Positions 1-6,898 of a stretch of 15,286 bases of DNA are shown here, in pieces. The DNA lies in NCBI GenBank assembly GCA_910587205.1, contig CAJULZ010000067.1:1-15286 (forward strand), read 5' to 3'. This DNA comes from an uncultured Oscillospiraceae bacterium. Its GTDB lineage: Bacteria; Bacillota; Clostridia; Oscillospirales; Oscillospiraceae. The translations under genes and the position numbers were made by a program. Under the pieces are notes generated by a model. The model was not told the DNA's origin. It did not search any database and saw only the letters and a list, made by a program, of their open reading frames with translations. Each line of letters starts with the position of its first letter. Position 1 is the first letter of the stretch.

Positions 1-81
1 GCCGGGGAGGGCGGACAGCACCGCGTCCCGGTCGGCGTCGAACTGGGATGCGTCATAATGGGCATGGGTATCGAACAGCAT
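1..81 (-). CDS. tatD: TatD-family metal-dependent hydrolase/DNase, N-terminal fragment
   Basis: Only the first 27 codons lie in the window; the gene runs off the left edge. The start is the ATG whose complement ends at base 81. A good ribosome binding site (AAGGAGG, 8 nt upstream) supports it. The peptide opens MLFDTHAHYD, the classic N-terminus of TatD-family amidohydrolase-fold nucleases, with His6-x-His8 as the first metal-binding pair. Family members are 3'-5' DNases/hydrolases of about 250-260 residues. A tatD gene commonly follows metG in Firmicutes, which supports the call. Here a lipoprotein gene and its terminator separate the two, so tatD needs readthrough or a promoter inside the lipoprotein gene. 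The short visible length limits certainty about subfamily. Confidence 0.85.
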   Translation of the reverse strand, partial: MLFDTHAHYDASQFDADRDAVLSALPG

Positions 82-105
82 GGGCAAGGCCTCCTTGTCG
101 CGGGC

Positions 106-135
106 GCAAAAAAGGGCCGGATGGCCCTTTTTTGC
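106..135 (-). terminator. intrinsic terminator after the lipoprotein gene
   Basis: A perfect 13-bp inverted repeat (GCAAAAAAGGGCC, loop 119-122, GGCCCTTTTTTGC) lies 5 nt past the lipoprotein stop codon. On the minus strand the GC core is followed by six T, a good rho-independent terminator. The A and T arms make it symmetric, so it could also act on plus-strand transcription. It ends only about 10 nt before the tatD ribosome binding site. Confidence 0.85.
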
Positions 136-140
136 TGGGT

Positions 141-674
141 TTATCTTTTTTCAGCGGTAAAGTCCACAAAGTAGAGGTCGCCGTCCCGGCCCTCCTCATT
201 GTCCTCGTCCTCAAAAACTTCCAGGAAGGCCAGGGAGAAATCCCGGTAGTCGGCGGGCGCCTCATACACCAGCACACCGGATTTGCTCTGGTTGATCCCA
301 AGGGAATACTCCTGGGGGAACTGCTCGTCGGAGACAGGGGCGATCGGGTAGTCCAAATCCCCGTCGTCCTCCCCGCCCCAGAGCAGGGGGAAGTCGCTGT
401 CCCACATATCCACCGACTGGCCCCAGGTGTTCTTCAGCGTCATGGATACCACCACCAGCTGTTTGCCGCTGCCTGCGGTATATCCGCTATATTCCGAGCA
501 GGAATACGCGTCGTCCACTGTGAAGTCGAACCAATAGGTGGACAGGGTGTCGCCGATGTAGCCCTCCTTGTCATCGGAGGACGAGCCGCCGCCTGGCTTG
601 AAGCTCAGCCCATTGCATGCGGTAAGGCTCAGCAGCATGGCAAGCGCCAGAACAGCCGTGACAAATTTTTTCAT
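141..674 (-). CDS. putative lipoprotein of unknown function (DUF4352-like)
   Basis: A 177-residue protein with a clear lipoprotein signal: MKK, a hydrophobic stretch at residues 4-16, then lipobox LTAC with the lipidated cysteine at position 20. A Gly/Ser/Asp-rich linker follows (about 25-37). The rest is an acidic soluble domain with alternating beta-strand-like segments, including 'KQLVVVSMTLKNTWGQSVDM'. That pattern resembles DUF4352/telokin-like immunoglobulin-fold lipoproteins common in Firmicutes, an assignment made by pattern only. It should be anchored on the outer face of the membrane. The ATG at 674 has an AGGTGA ribosome binding site. The gene has its own promoter (736-764) and terminator (106-135), so it looks like an independent unit inserted between metG and tatD. 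Ligand and role are unknown. Confidence 0.85.
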   Translation of the reverse strand: MKKFVTAVLALAMLLSLTACNGLSFKPGGGSSSDDKEGYIGDTLSTYWFDFTVDDAYSCSEYSGYTAGSGKQLVVVSMTLKNTWGQSVDMWDSDFPLLWGGEDDGDLDYPIAPVSDEQFPQEYSLGINQSKSGVLVYEAPADYRDFSLAFLEVFEDEDNEEGRDGDLYFVDFTAEKR

Positions 675-701
675 AGTGTCACCTCATTCTCTCTTGAAAG
701 A

Positions 702-735
702 ATTCCCGCCGCAGCAGTTGGACTGCGGCGAGAAT
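702..735 (-). terminator. hairpin after metG / at the 5' end of the lipoprotein mRNA
   Basis: Inverted repeat ATTCCCGCCGCAG (702-714) and CTGCGGCGAGAAT (723-735) with an 8-nt loop; all 13 positions pair, one of them as G-U. Read on the minus strand it lies about 55 nt past the metG stop and is followed by TTCTTTC, a poor U-tract, so terminator activity is plausible but not strong. The lipoprotein promoter sits immediately upstream, so transcripts from it would begin inside this hairpin (see findings). Confidence 0.6.
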
Positions 736-764
736 ATTTTAGCACAGATGCACGGAAATGTCCA
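736..764 (-). promoter_or_regulatory. sigma-A-type promoter for the lipoprotein gene
   Basis: On the minus strand: -35 TGGACA (759-764), 17-bp spacer, -10 TAAAAT (736-741), with TGC directly before the -10 (extended -10). The predicted transcription start is near base 729, about 55 nt upstream of the lipoprotein ATG. It lies about 25 nt after the metG stop codon. Confidence 0.7.
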
Positions 765-789
765 CCCCTGCGGGCGGATTCCCGGGGCT

Positions 790-2763
790 TTAGCACAGCT
801 TTGCCCCCGCGGGGATGGCATCGTCCACCATCAGCAGGTGCAGCCGCTCCTCCCCCTTCTCGGTGTGGACGGCGGAAATCAGCATTCCCTGGCTCTCCTG
901 CCCCATCATCTTCCGGGGGGGCAGGTTCACAATGGCCACCAGCGTCTTGCCCACCAGCTCCTCCGGCTTGTAGTACATGGCGATACCGGACAAAATCTGC
1001 CGGTCCGTCCCCGAACCGTCGTCCAATGTGAACTTCAGCAGCTTGGCCGACTTCTTCACGTTCTCGCAGGCCTTCACCTTCACCGCCCGGAAGTCGGACT
1101 TGCAGAAGGTGTCGAAGTCCACCGGCTCCTCCAGGAAGGGCTCCACCTCCAGCTCGGGCAGGGCGGCCTTTTGGGCCTCCTCCTGAATACGCTCCAGCTC
1201 GGCCAACTCCTTATCCAAGTCAATGCGGGGGAACAGGGTCTCCCCCTTCGACACAGACACGCCCGCGGGCAGAACGCCCCACCGAGCGGCGCTGTCCCAA
1301 TCCTGAACAGACTGATCCGCGCCGATCTGGGCAAAAATTTTCCCGCAGCTCTCCGGCATGAAGGGGGTGAGCAGCACGGCGCAGACACGCACCGCTTCCA
1401 ACAGGTTGTAGAGCACCGCCGCCAGCCGCGCGCCGTTGGCTTCCATCTCCCGGGCCAACACCCAGGGGGCGTTCTCGTCGATATACTTGTTGGCCCGCTG
1501 GATCACCTTGAAAATCTCCTCCAGGGCGTTCTGGAACTGGAATTTCTCCATCTGCGCCTCATATCGGGCACGCAGGCCCTTGACCATATCGGTCAGCTCC
1601 CCATCCCTTCCCTCGGCCCACTTCTCCTCCGGCAGGACGCCGCCAAAATATTTCTCCGCCATGGCGGTGGTGCGGCTCACCAGGTTGCCCAGATCGTTGG
1701 CCAGGTCGTTGTTGATGGTCTGGATCAGCAGCTCGTTGGTGAAGTTGCCGTCGGAGCCGAAGGGGAAGGAGCGCAGCAGGAAGAACCGCAGGGCGTCCAC
1801 CCCGTACCGCTGGGACAGCAGGTGGGGGTCCACCACGTTGCCCTTGGATTTGGACATCTTGTCCCCGTTGAAGTTGAGCCAGCCGTGGCCGTACAGCTTC
1901 TTGGGCAGGGGCAGGCCCATGCTCATGAGGAAGGCGGGCCAGTAGATGGCATGGAAGCGGACGATCTCCTTGCCCACAAAATGGGCGTCGGCGGGCCAGA
2001 ACTTCTCCAAGTCGTTATATTTATCGTTTTGATAACCCAGGGCGGTCATATAGTTGAACAGTGCGTCCAGCCACACGTACACCACATGGCCCGGGTCGAA
2101 GTCCACGGGCACCCCCCAGGTGAAGGAGGTGCGGGACACGCACAGGTCCTGGAGGCCCCCCTCGCAGTCGATGAAGTTGTTCACCATCTCGTGGACCCGG
2201 CTTTTCGGCTCCAGGAAGTCGGTGTTCAGCAGCAGGTCCCGCACCCGGTCCGCGTACTTGGACGCCCGGAAGAAGTAGGCTTCCTCCTCCGCGTCCATCA
2301 CCTCCCGGCCGCAGTCGGGGCACTTGCCGTCCACCAGCTGGGATTCCGTCCAGAAGGACTCGCAGGGCTTGCAGTACTTGCCCTTGTAGGAGCCCTTGTA
2401 GATGTCCCCGTTGTCGTACATCTGCTTGAAGATCTTCTGGATGGCGGCCACGTGGTACTCGTCGGTGGTGCGGATGAAGCGGTCGTAGCTGATGTTCATC
2501 AGCTTCCACAGGTCCAGCACGCCGCCGGGGGCGGCCACGATGTTGTCCACGAAGGCCTGGGGGGTGACTCCCGCCTCCTTGGCCTTATCCTCGATCTTCT
2601 GGCCGTGCTCGTCGGTGCCGGTGAGGAACATCACGTCGTACCCGCACAGACGCTTATACCGGGCCATGGCGTCGGTGGCCACGGTGCAGTAGGCGTGGCC
2701 GATGTGGAGCTTGCCCGAGGGGTAGTAAATCGGTGTGGTAATATAGAATCTTTTGTCATTCAT
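790..2763 (-). CDS. metG: methionyl-tRNA synthetase
   Basis: A 657-residue cytoplasmic enzyme charging tRNA-Met with methionine. Class I signatures are present: HIGH at residues 20-23 and KMSKS at 302-306. A CxxC pair at 131/134 and CPDC at 148-151 form a zinc knuckle in the connective domain. An anticodon-binding helical domain follows. From about 555 to 657 lies the C-terminal EMAP/Trbp111-type tRNA-binding OB domain ('DFRAVKVKACENVKKSAKLL', 'NLPPRKMMGQES'), which in homologues dimerises the enzyme. The length is normal for this domain order. The ATG at 2763 has an AGGAGG site and overlaps the upstream membrane-protein gene by 8 nt (ATGAATGA), indicating translational coupling. No T-box or other leader is present because the gene lies inside an operon. 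One small oddity is a Pro-Gly-Gly-containing stretch at residues 79-81. Confidence 0.98.
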   Translation of the reverse strand: MNDKRFYITTPIYYPSGKLHIGHAYCTVATDAMARYKRLCGYDVMFLTGTDEHGQKIEDKAKEAGVTPQAFVDNIVAAPGGVLDLWKLMNISYDRFIRTTDEYHVAAIQKIFKQMYDNGDIYKGSYKGKYCKPCESFWTESQLVDGKCPDCGREVMDAEEEAYFFRASKYADRVRDLLLNTDFLEPKSRVHEMVNNFIDCEGGLQDLCVSRTSFTWGVPVDFDPGHVVYVWLDALFNYMTALGYQNDKYNDLEKFWPADAHFVGKEIVRFHAIYWPAFLMSMGLPLPKKLYGHGWLNFNGDKMSKSKGNVVDPHLLSQRYGVDALRFFLLRSFPFGSDGNFTNELLIQTINNDLANDLGNLVSRTTAMAEKYFGGVLPEEKWAEGRDGELTDMVKGLRARYEAQMEKFQFQNALEEIFKVIQRANKYIDENAPWVLAREMEANGARLAAVLYNLLEAVRVCAVLLTPFMPESCGKIFAQIGADQSVQDWDSAARWGVLPAGVSVSKGETLFPRIDLDKELAELERIQEEAQKAALPELEVEPFLEEPVDFDTFCKSDFRAVKVKACENVKKSAKLLKFTLDDGSGTDRQILSGIAMYYKPEELVGKTLVAIVNLPPRKMMGQESQGMLISAVHTEKGEERLHLLMVDDAIPAGAKLC

Positions 2764-3730
2764 CGGTGGTCTCCTCCTGTATGCTTGCTTCCCCAGAAGG
2801 CTGGGGGTGCGGGGATGAGTTCAGCTTGGGTGGGTTTTCCAGGTTTGGGGGCAGACGCCAGAGCACTGCGGCCGCCGCCAGCGTCTGGGACAGCAGCAGC
2901 AGCAGATCCCCCAGCTGAGGGGACACCACCGGCCCCCCAGCCGCCGCCAGCGCGGCCAATTCCGAACCTGTGGTGGCCATGGCCACGGCGGACAACACTG
3001 CCGTCATCCCCGCCAGCCACAACAGCCGCCGCGGCCGGGACGCCCCCGCCGACATACCAGCAAAATCCATATACAGCATCATCCCGCAGACGATGGCCAG
3101 CAGCTGGGGCGCGTAGTCCCACTGCACCGGGTTGGCGGCGTGGGCCCGGAAACTCTCCATCATCCACACGCACCCGGCCACGCCGGGCAGGGCCGCGGAG
3201 AACCCGCCCCGGCCGCGCTTGCCCGGGCGCAGACCGTCCCGTCCCATTTGCAGCAGCCCCAGGGCGGACAGCAGCGCCCCCACCCCGGTAGCGATGGTGA
3301 GCATCCCGTTGTTGCTGGGGGGCTGGAGCTCGGCGGCCACCCTCTCCTGGTACAGCTTCCACTGCTCCAACCCTACGGGCAGCAGCACCGGTACGCAGGC
3401 CAACGCCAGAAACGATGCCGACACCACCAAAATGGGATACACCGGGTCTCCCACGTCCAGAAATACCAAATCCCAGCGGTGGGCCTGCCCCGCGGCCCAG
3501 GGCCGCTTGGACAGGGGCTGGTACTGGGCCAGCAGAATAAACCACGCCCCCGACATCACCAGCACGCACAGCAGAATGACGCTGGACTGGGCCCCTGGGG
3601 TGGCAAGGCCGGAGGGCTCAAAGGCGGAGGCCAACTGCCACCGCCGAAGCAGGGCGGCCAGCAGGGACGCCGCCCCGGCGGATACCAGCCAGGGCACCCG
3701 GCCAGAAACGCTTTTTTTCATCAGTTCCAT
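2756..3730 (-). CDS. multi-pass membrane protein of unknown function
   Basis: A 324-residue protein with about eight predicted membrane segments (roughly residues 13-30, 48-69, 98-118, 142-162, 178-193, 207-226, 235-253 and 273-292) and a polar Pro/Glu-rich C-terminal tail from about 294. I do not recognise the family. There are no obvious catalytic motifs, Walker motifs or transporter signatures. Basic residues at 73-86 and 164-174 probably mark cytoplasmic loops. The ATG at 3730 has GGAGG 7 nt upstream; a second in-frame ATG lies 9 nt further in. The gene sits 53 nt after lepB and overlaps the metG start by 8 nt, so it is in the same transcript and coupled to metG. Proximity to lepB and ftsH suggests, but does not show, a membrane-homeostasis role. 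Confidence 0.85.
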   Translation of the reverse strand: MELMKKSVSGRVPWLVSAGAASLLAALLRRWQLASAFEPSGLATPGAQSSVILLCVLVMSGAWFILLAQYQPLSKRPWAAGQAHRWDLVFLDVGDPVYPILVVSASFLALACVPVLLPVGLEQWKLYQERVAAELQPPSNNGMLTIATGVGALLSALGLLQMGRDGLRPGKRGRGGFSAALPGVAGCVWMMESFRAHAANPVQWDYAPQLLAIVCGMMLYMDFAGMSAGASRPRRLLWLAGMTAVLSAVAMATTGSELAALAAAGGPVVSPQLGDLLLLLSQTLAAAAVLWRLPPNLENPPKLNSSPHPQPSGEASIQEETTDE

Positions 3731-3783
3731 GGGACGACCTCCCCGCGCCGGCCTGGGCGCAACTCGAAATCAGGGCGCATCGC

Positions 3784-4419
3784 TTACAGCCCCTTCCAGT
3801 GGTGCGCCGGGAACAGCACCGCCACACCCCGGCCGATCACGCACCGGGTGTCCACAATGCCGATGGCGGGGTACCGGCTGTCAGCGGACTCGTTCCGGTT
3901 ATCCCCCATGACGAAAATACATCCCTCCGGCACCACCACGTGGTTGACACCCTCTCCCCAGCTGGGCAGGAACATCTGCTCCTTGATATAGTCCTCCTTC
4001 AGAACCATACCGTCCACCGAAACCGTATTGGCCGCATAGTCTACGTCCACCCGCTGGCCCTCGGTGGCGATGACCCGCTTTACAATGGAGTCCTCCTGGT
4101 AGCTCTCTTGGGTGAGCACCACCACGTCCCCCTGCTTCGGGGCGTAACCCACTGACCACACCAGGATCAGGTCGCCGCCAAACAGGGTATTCTGCATGGA
4201 CGGGCCGCTGACCACGATCACCCGCGCCACAAAGGTGAACAGCAGCACAAACAGCCCCATCATGGTCACCAGCACCCGTACATTTAGATACAGCTCCCGC
4301 CCGGCGGAGGCGTCCCGTCTCGCCTGGGCGCCGGTGGGGGGTGCCGGCTGCTCCGGCGCCTGTTCCGGGGGCTGCCCCCCCTGCGTATTCTCTTCCAGCT
4401 CAGATTCCCAATTTTCCAT
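3784..4419 (-). CDS. lepB: signal peptidase I
   Basis: A 211-residue type I leader peptidase, which cleaves signal peptides from exported proteins at the outer face of the membrane. Residues 1-40 are a Pro/Gln/Glu-rich cytoplasmic tail, followed by one membrane anchor at about 47-70. The catalytic serine is Ser74 in SGPSM and the general-base lysine is Lys114 in SIVKRVIA. The conserved late boxes VMGDNRNESADSR (170-182) and the 'GRGVAVLFP' end are present. The single anchor and Ser/Lys dyad are typical of Gram-positive SipS-type enzymes. The ATG at 4419 follows the ftsH stop by 3 nt and its AGGAGA site lies inside the end of ftsH, so the two are probably cotranslated. Coupling ftsH to lepB places protein export and membrane quality control in one unit. 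Confidence 0.97.
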   Translation of the reverse strand: MENWESELEENTQGGQPPEQAPEQPAPPTGAQARRDASAGRELYLNVRVLVTMMGLFVLLFTFVARVIVVSGPSMQNTLFGGDLILVWSVGYAPKQGDVVVLTQESYQEDSIVKRVIATEGQRVDVDYAANTVSVDGMVLKEDYIKEQMFLPSWGEGVNHVVVPEGCIFVMGDNRNESADSRYPAIGIVDTRCVIGRGVAVLFPAHHWKGL

Positions 4420-4422
4420 GCG

Positions 4423-6291
4423 TCAGCTCTCCTGTACTTCGTCCCCCGCAGCTCGGAGCGCCGCCGGGTCATCATATACTTGTTGGAACTGCTGGGCGCT
4501 CATGGTCTCATGCTCCAGCAGGAATTGCGCCACCAGCTCCAGCTTATCCCGGTCCCGCTCCAAAATCTCCTTACACCGCCCATACGCCCGGTCCAGCAGG
4601 CCCTTCACCTCCTGGTCGATGAGCGCCGCGGTCTGCTCGGAATAGGGCTTGGCCTGGGCCATGGAGCGGCCGATGAACACCTCATCGTGGCCGGAGGTGA
4701 AGGTGGCGTGGCCCAGCTTTTCACTCATGCCGTATTTGGTCACCATGTCCCGGGCAATCTGAGTGGCCCGCTCCAGGTCGCTCACCGCGCCGGTGCACAC
4801 GAACCCCAGCGCGGCCTGCTCGGCGCACCGCCCGCCCAGCAGGGTGGACAGCGTCTCCTCCAGCCTGCGCCGGCTGACGTGATCCCGGTCCTCCTGGGGG
4901 CGGCTGATGGTCATGCCCGCCGCATCTCCCCTGGGAACAATGGTGATCTGCTGCACCGGATCCTGGGTGGGCAGGGCGTGGCTGACCACGGCGTGGCCCG
5001 CCTCGTGATAGGCGGTGATGCGCTTGTCCTCCAGCAGCCGCTCCCGGCTGCGCTTTTCCGGCCCCGCAATGACCTTCACCACCGACTCCTGCACATCCGC
5101 CAGCGTGATATACGGCTGGTTCTTCCGCGCCGCCAGCAGAGCCGATTCGTTCATCAGGTTCTCCAGGTCCGCCCCGGTGAAGCCGGTAGTCTCCCGGGCG
5201 ACCTCCCGCAGATCCACGTCCTCCGCCAGAGGCTTTTTCCGGGTGTGCACCCGCAAAATCTCCTCCCGGCCCTTCATATCCGGCCGACCCACATACACCT
5301 GCCGGTCAAACCGGCCGGGGCGCAGCAGGGCTGGGTCCAAAATGTCCTGCCGGTTGGTGGCGGCCAGCACGATGACCCCCTCGTTGGCAGCAAATCCGTC
5401 CATCTCCACCAGGAGCTGGTTGAGGGTCTGCTCCCGCTCGTCGTGGCCGCCGCCCAGGCCCGCGCCCCGCTGGCGGCCCACGGCGTCGATCTCGTCGATG
5501 AACACGATGGCAGGGCACTCCCGCTTGGCCTGGTCGAACAGATCCCGCACCCGGGACGCGCCCACGCCCACGTACAGCTCCACAAAGTCCGAGCCCGAGA
5601 TGGACAGGAACTTTACCCCGGCCTCCCCAGCCACCGCCCGGGCCAACAGGGTCTTGCCTGTCCCCGGCGGGCCCACCAGCAGCACCCCCTTGGGGATGCG
5701 TGCCCCCAGGTCGATGAATTTCTGCGGGTCCTTGAGGAAATCTACCAGTTCCTGGAGCTCCTGCTTCTCCTCATCGGCGCCAGCCACATCGTCAAACGTG
5801 ACCTTCACCGACCCGCCGTCCGACGTCCGGGCCCGGCCGAAGCGGCTCATCCCGCCCTGGCCGCCCCCCTGCGTGGACTGCTGCCGGGCGTTGAGCAGCA
5901 TCCAGATCACCAGCGCCAACACCGCCGACGCCACCGCCGGCAGCATCACCACCAGCCACAGGGGTATTTCATACCCCTGCTGGAAATCGTAATTTTGAAT
6001 CAACCCCTGCTGGTGCTGCTCCTCGATAAGAGCGCCCAGTTCCTGGCGGAACGCGTCCACATCCGCCAGGGCGTGGCGGCGGACGGAACCGTCGGACAAC
6101 TCCATGGTCAGCATACCGCCGCCGTCCACCGTAAAGCGCACCACCTGCTCCCGCCGGAAGCAATCCGTCACTGCGGCATAGCTGACCTGGTCCCGCCGGC
6201 CCGCGCCGGTAAATACCGTCAGCCCCCACAGCAGGACCACTACCACCAGCACATAGGCCAGAATATTTCTGAATCTGCTCATCTGCTTCAA
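4423..6291 (-). CDS. ftsH: ATP-dependent membrane zinc metalloprotease FtsH
   Basis: A 622-residue membrane AAA+ protease that degrades misfolded membrane proteins and short-lived regulators. Two membrane segments (about 9-28 and 110-133) flank a short extracytoplasmic domain. The AAA module has Walker A GPPGTGKT (207-214), Walker B VFIDEID (263-269) and the second region of homology with Arg327/Arg330 in GRFDR. The zinc site HEAGH is at 429-433, and the third ligand is probably the Asp in the 'SDLERATQIARDMV' segment. The C-terminus is short, without a long tail. The preferred start is TTG at 6291, because GGAGAG lies 8-9 nt upstream; the in-frame ATG at 6282 is 17-18 nt away and less well placed. 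The tilS-hpt-ftsH order is conserved in Firmicutes. Confidence 0.98.
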   Translation of the reverse strand: MKQMSRFRNILAYVLVVVVLLWGLTVFTGAGRRDQVSYAAVTDCFRREQVVRFTVDGGGMLTMELSDGSVRRHALADVDAFRQELGALIEEQHQQGLIQNYDFQQGYEIPLWLVVMLPAVASAVLALVIWMLLNARQQSTQGGGQGGMSRFGRARTSDGGSVKVTFDDVAGADEEKQELQELVDFLKDPQKFIDLGARIPKGVLLVGPPGTGKTLLARAVAGEAGVKFLSISGSDFVELYVGVGASRVRDLFDQAKRECPAIVFIDEIDAVGRQRGAGLGGGHDEREQTLNQLLVEMDGFAANEGVIVLAATNRQDILDPALLRPGRFDRQVYVGRPDMKGREEILRVHTRKKPLAEDVDLREVARETTGFTGADLENLMNESALLAARKNQPYITLADVQESVVKVIAGPEKRSRERLLEDKRITAYHEAGHAVVSHALPTQDPVQQITIVPRGDAAGMTISRPQEDRDHVSRRRLEETLSTLLGGRCAEQAALGFVCTGAVSDLERATQIARDMVTKYGMSEKLGHATFTSGHDEVFIGRSMAQAKPYSEQTAALIDQEVKGLLDRAYGRCKEILERDRDKLELVAQFLLEHETMSAQQFQQVYDDPAALRAAGDEVQES

Positions 6292-6358
6292 AATGGATGC
6301 TCTCCTTTTGGGACGGCTGCCCGTCCATTACTTGCTGCTGCTCCCGGGCGTTCAGCGC

Positions 6359-6898
6359 TTATTTCTCATACACGCTGGGCTTCAGCACACCCACATAGGG
6401 CAGGTTGCGGTACCGCTCGTCAAAGTCCAGGCCGTAGCCCACGATAAAGGCGTCCGGGATGGTAAAGCCCACATAGTCCGCCGTGATAGGTTTGGTGCGG
6501 CGCTCCGGCTTGTCCATCAGGGTGCACAGCCGGATGGAGGCGGGCTTGCGGGCCTGGAGCACTTTCATCAGATAATAGAGGGTGTTGCCCGAGTCCAGAA
6601 TGTCCTCCACAATGATGAGGTCCCGGCCCTCGATAGAGTCGGACAGGTCCTTTTTGATCTCCACCTGGCCGGAGCTCACCGTCCCCGCGCCATAGGAGGA
6701 CACCACCATGAAATCCACCGTCACGTCCAGGTTGATGGCCCGGGTCAGGTCGGCCATGAAAATATACGACCCCCGGAGCACGGAAATCAGCATGGGCCGC
6801 CGCCCCGCGTAGTCCGCCGTGATCTGGCAGCCCAGCTCCTTGACCCGGCTACGCAGCTGTTCCTCGGTATACAGGATCTGTTCTACGTCTTGATGCAT
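6359..6898 (-). CDS. hpt: hypoxanthine (guanine) phosphoribosyltransferase
   Basis: A 179-residue cytoplasmic purine-salvage enzyme converting hypoxanthine or guanine plus PRPP to IMP or GMP. The PRPP-binding signature is VEDILDSGNTL (97-107). The flexible-loop region with 'SSYGAGTVSSG' is at 67-77 and the PPi loop 'LRGS' at 41-44. The purine-contacting Lys/Val region 'KPITADYVGF' is at 136-145. The length is typical. The ATG at 6898 has AGAGGAGA a few bases upstream and overlaps the end of tilS by 16 nt. In Bacillus and Listeria, TilS and HprT are reported to act together on ftsH expression; the same gene order is kept here, but that regulatory role is not visible in the sequence. A 67-nt gap separates hpt from ftsH. 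Confidence 0.97.
   Translation of the reverse strand: MHQDVEQILYTEEQLRSRVKELGCQITADYAGRRPMLISVLRGSYIFMADLTRAINLDVTVDFMVVSSYGAGTVSSGQVEIKKDLSDSIEGRDLIIVEDILDSGNTLYYLMKVLQARKPASIRLCTLMDKPERRTKPITADYVGFTIPDAFIVGYGLDFDERYRNLPYVGVLKPSVYEK

Noticed and set aside
568..3291. A 907-codon open frame on the plus strand opposite metG
   Set aside because: It is antisense to a complete, motif-bearing metG. Its His/Gln/Leu/Gly-rich composition is typical of the opposite strand of GC-rich codons, and it lacks any recognisable domain.
4480..6447. A 655-codon open frame on the plus strand opposite ftsH
   Set aside because: It is antisense to a complete ftsH; no domain and no convincing ribosome binding site.
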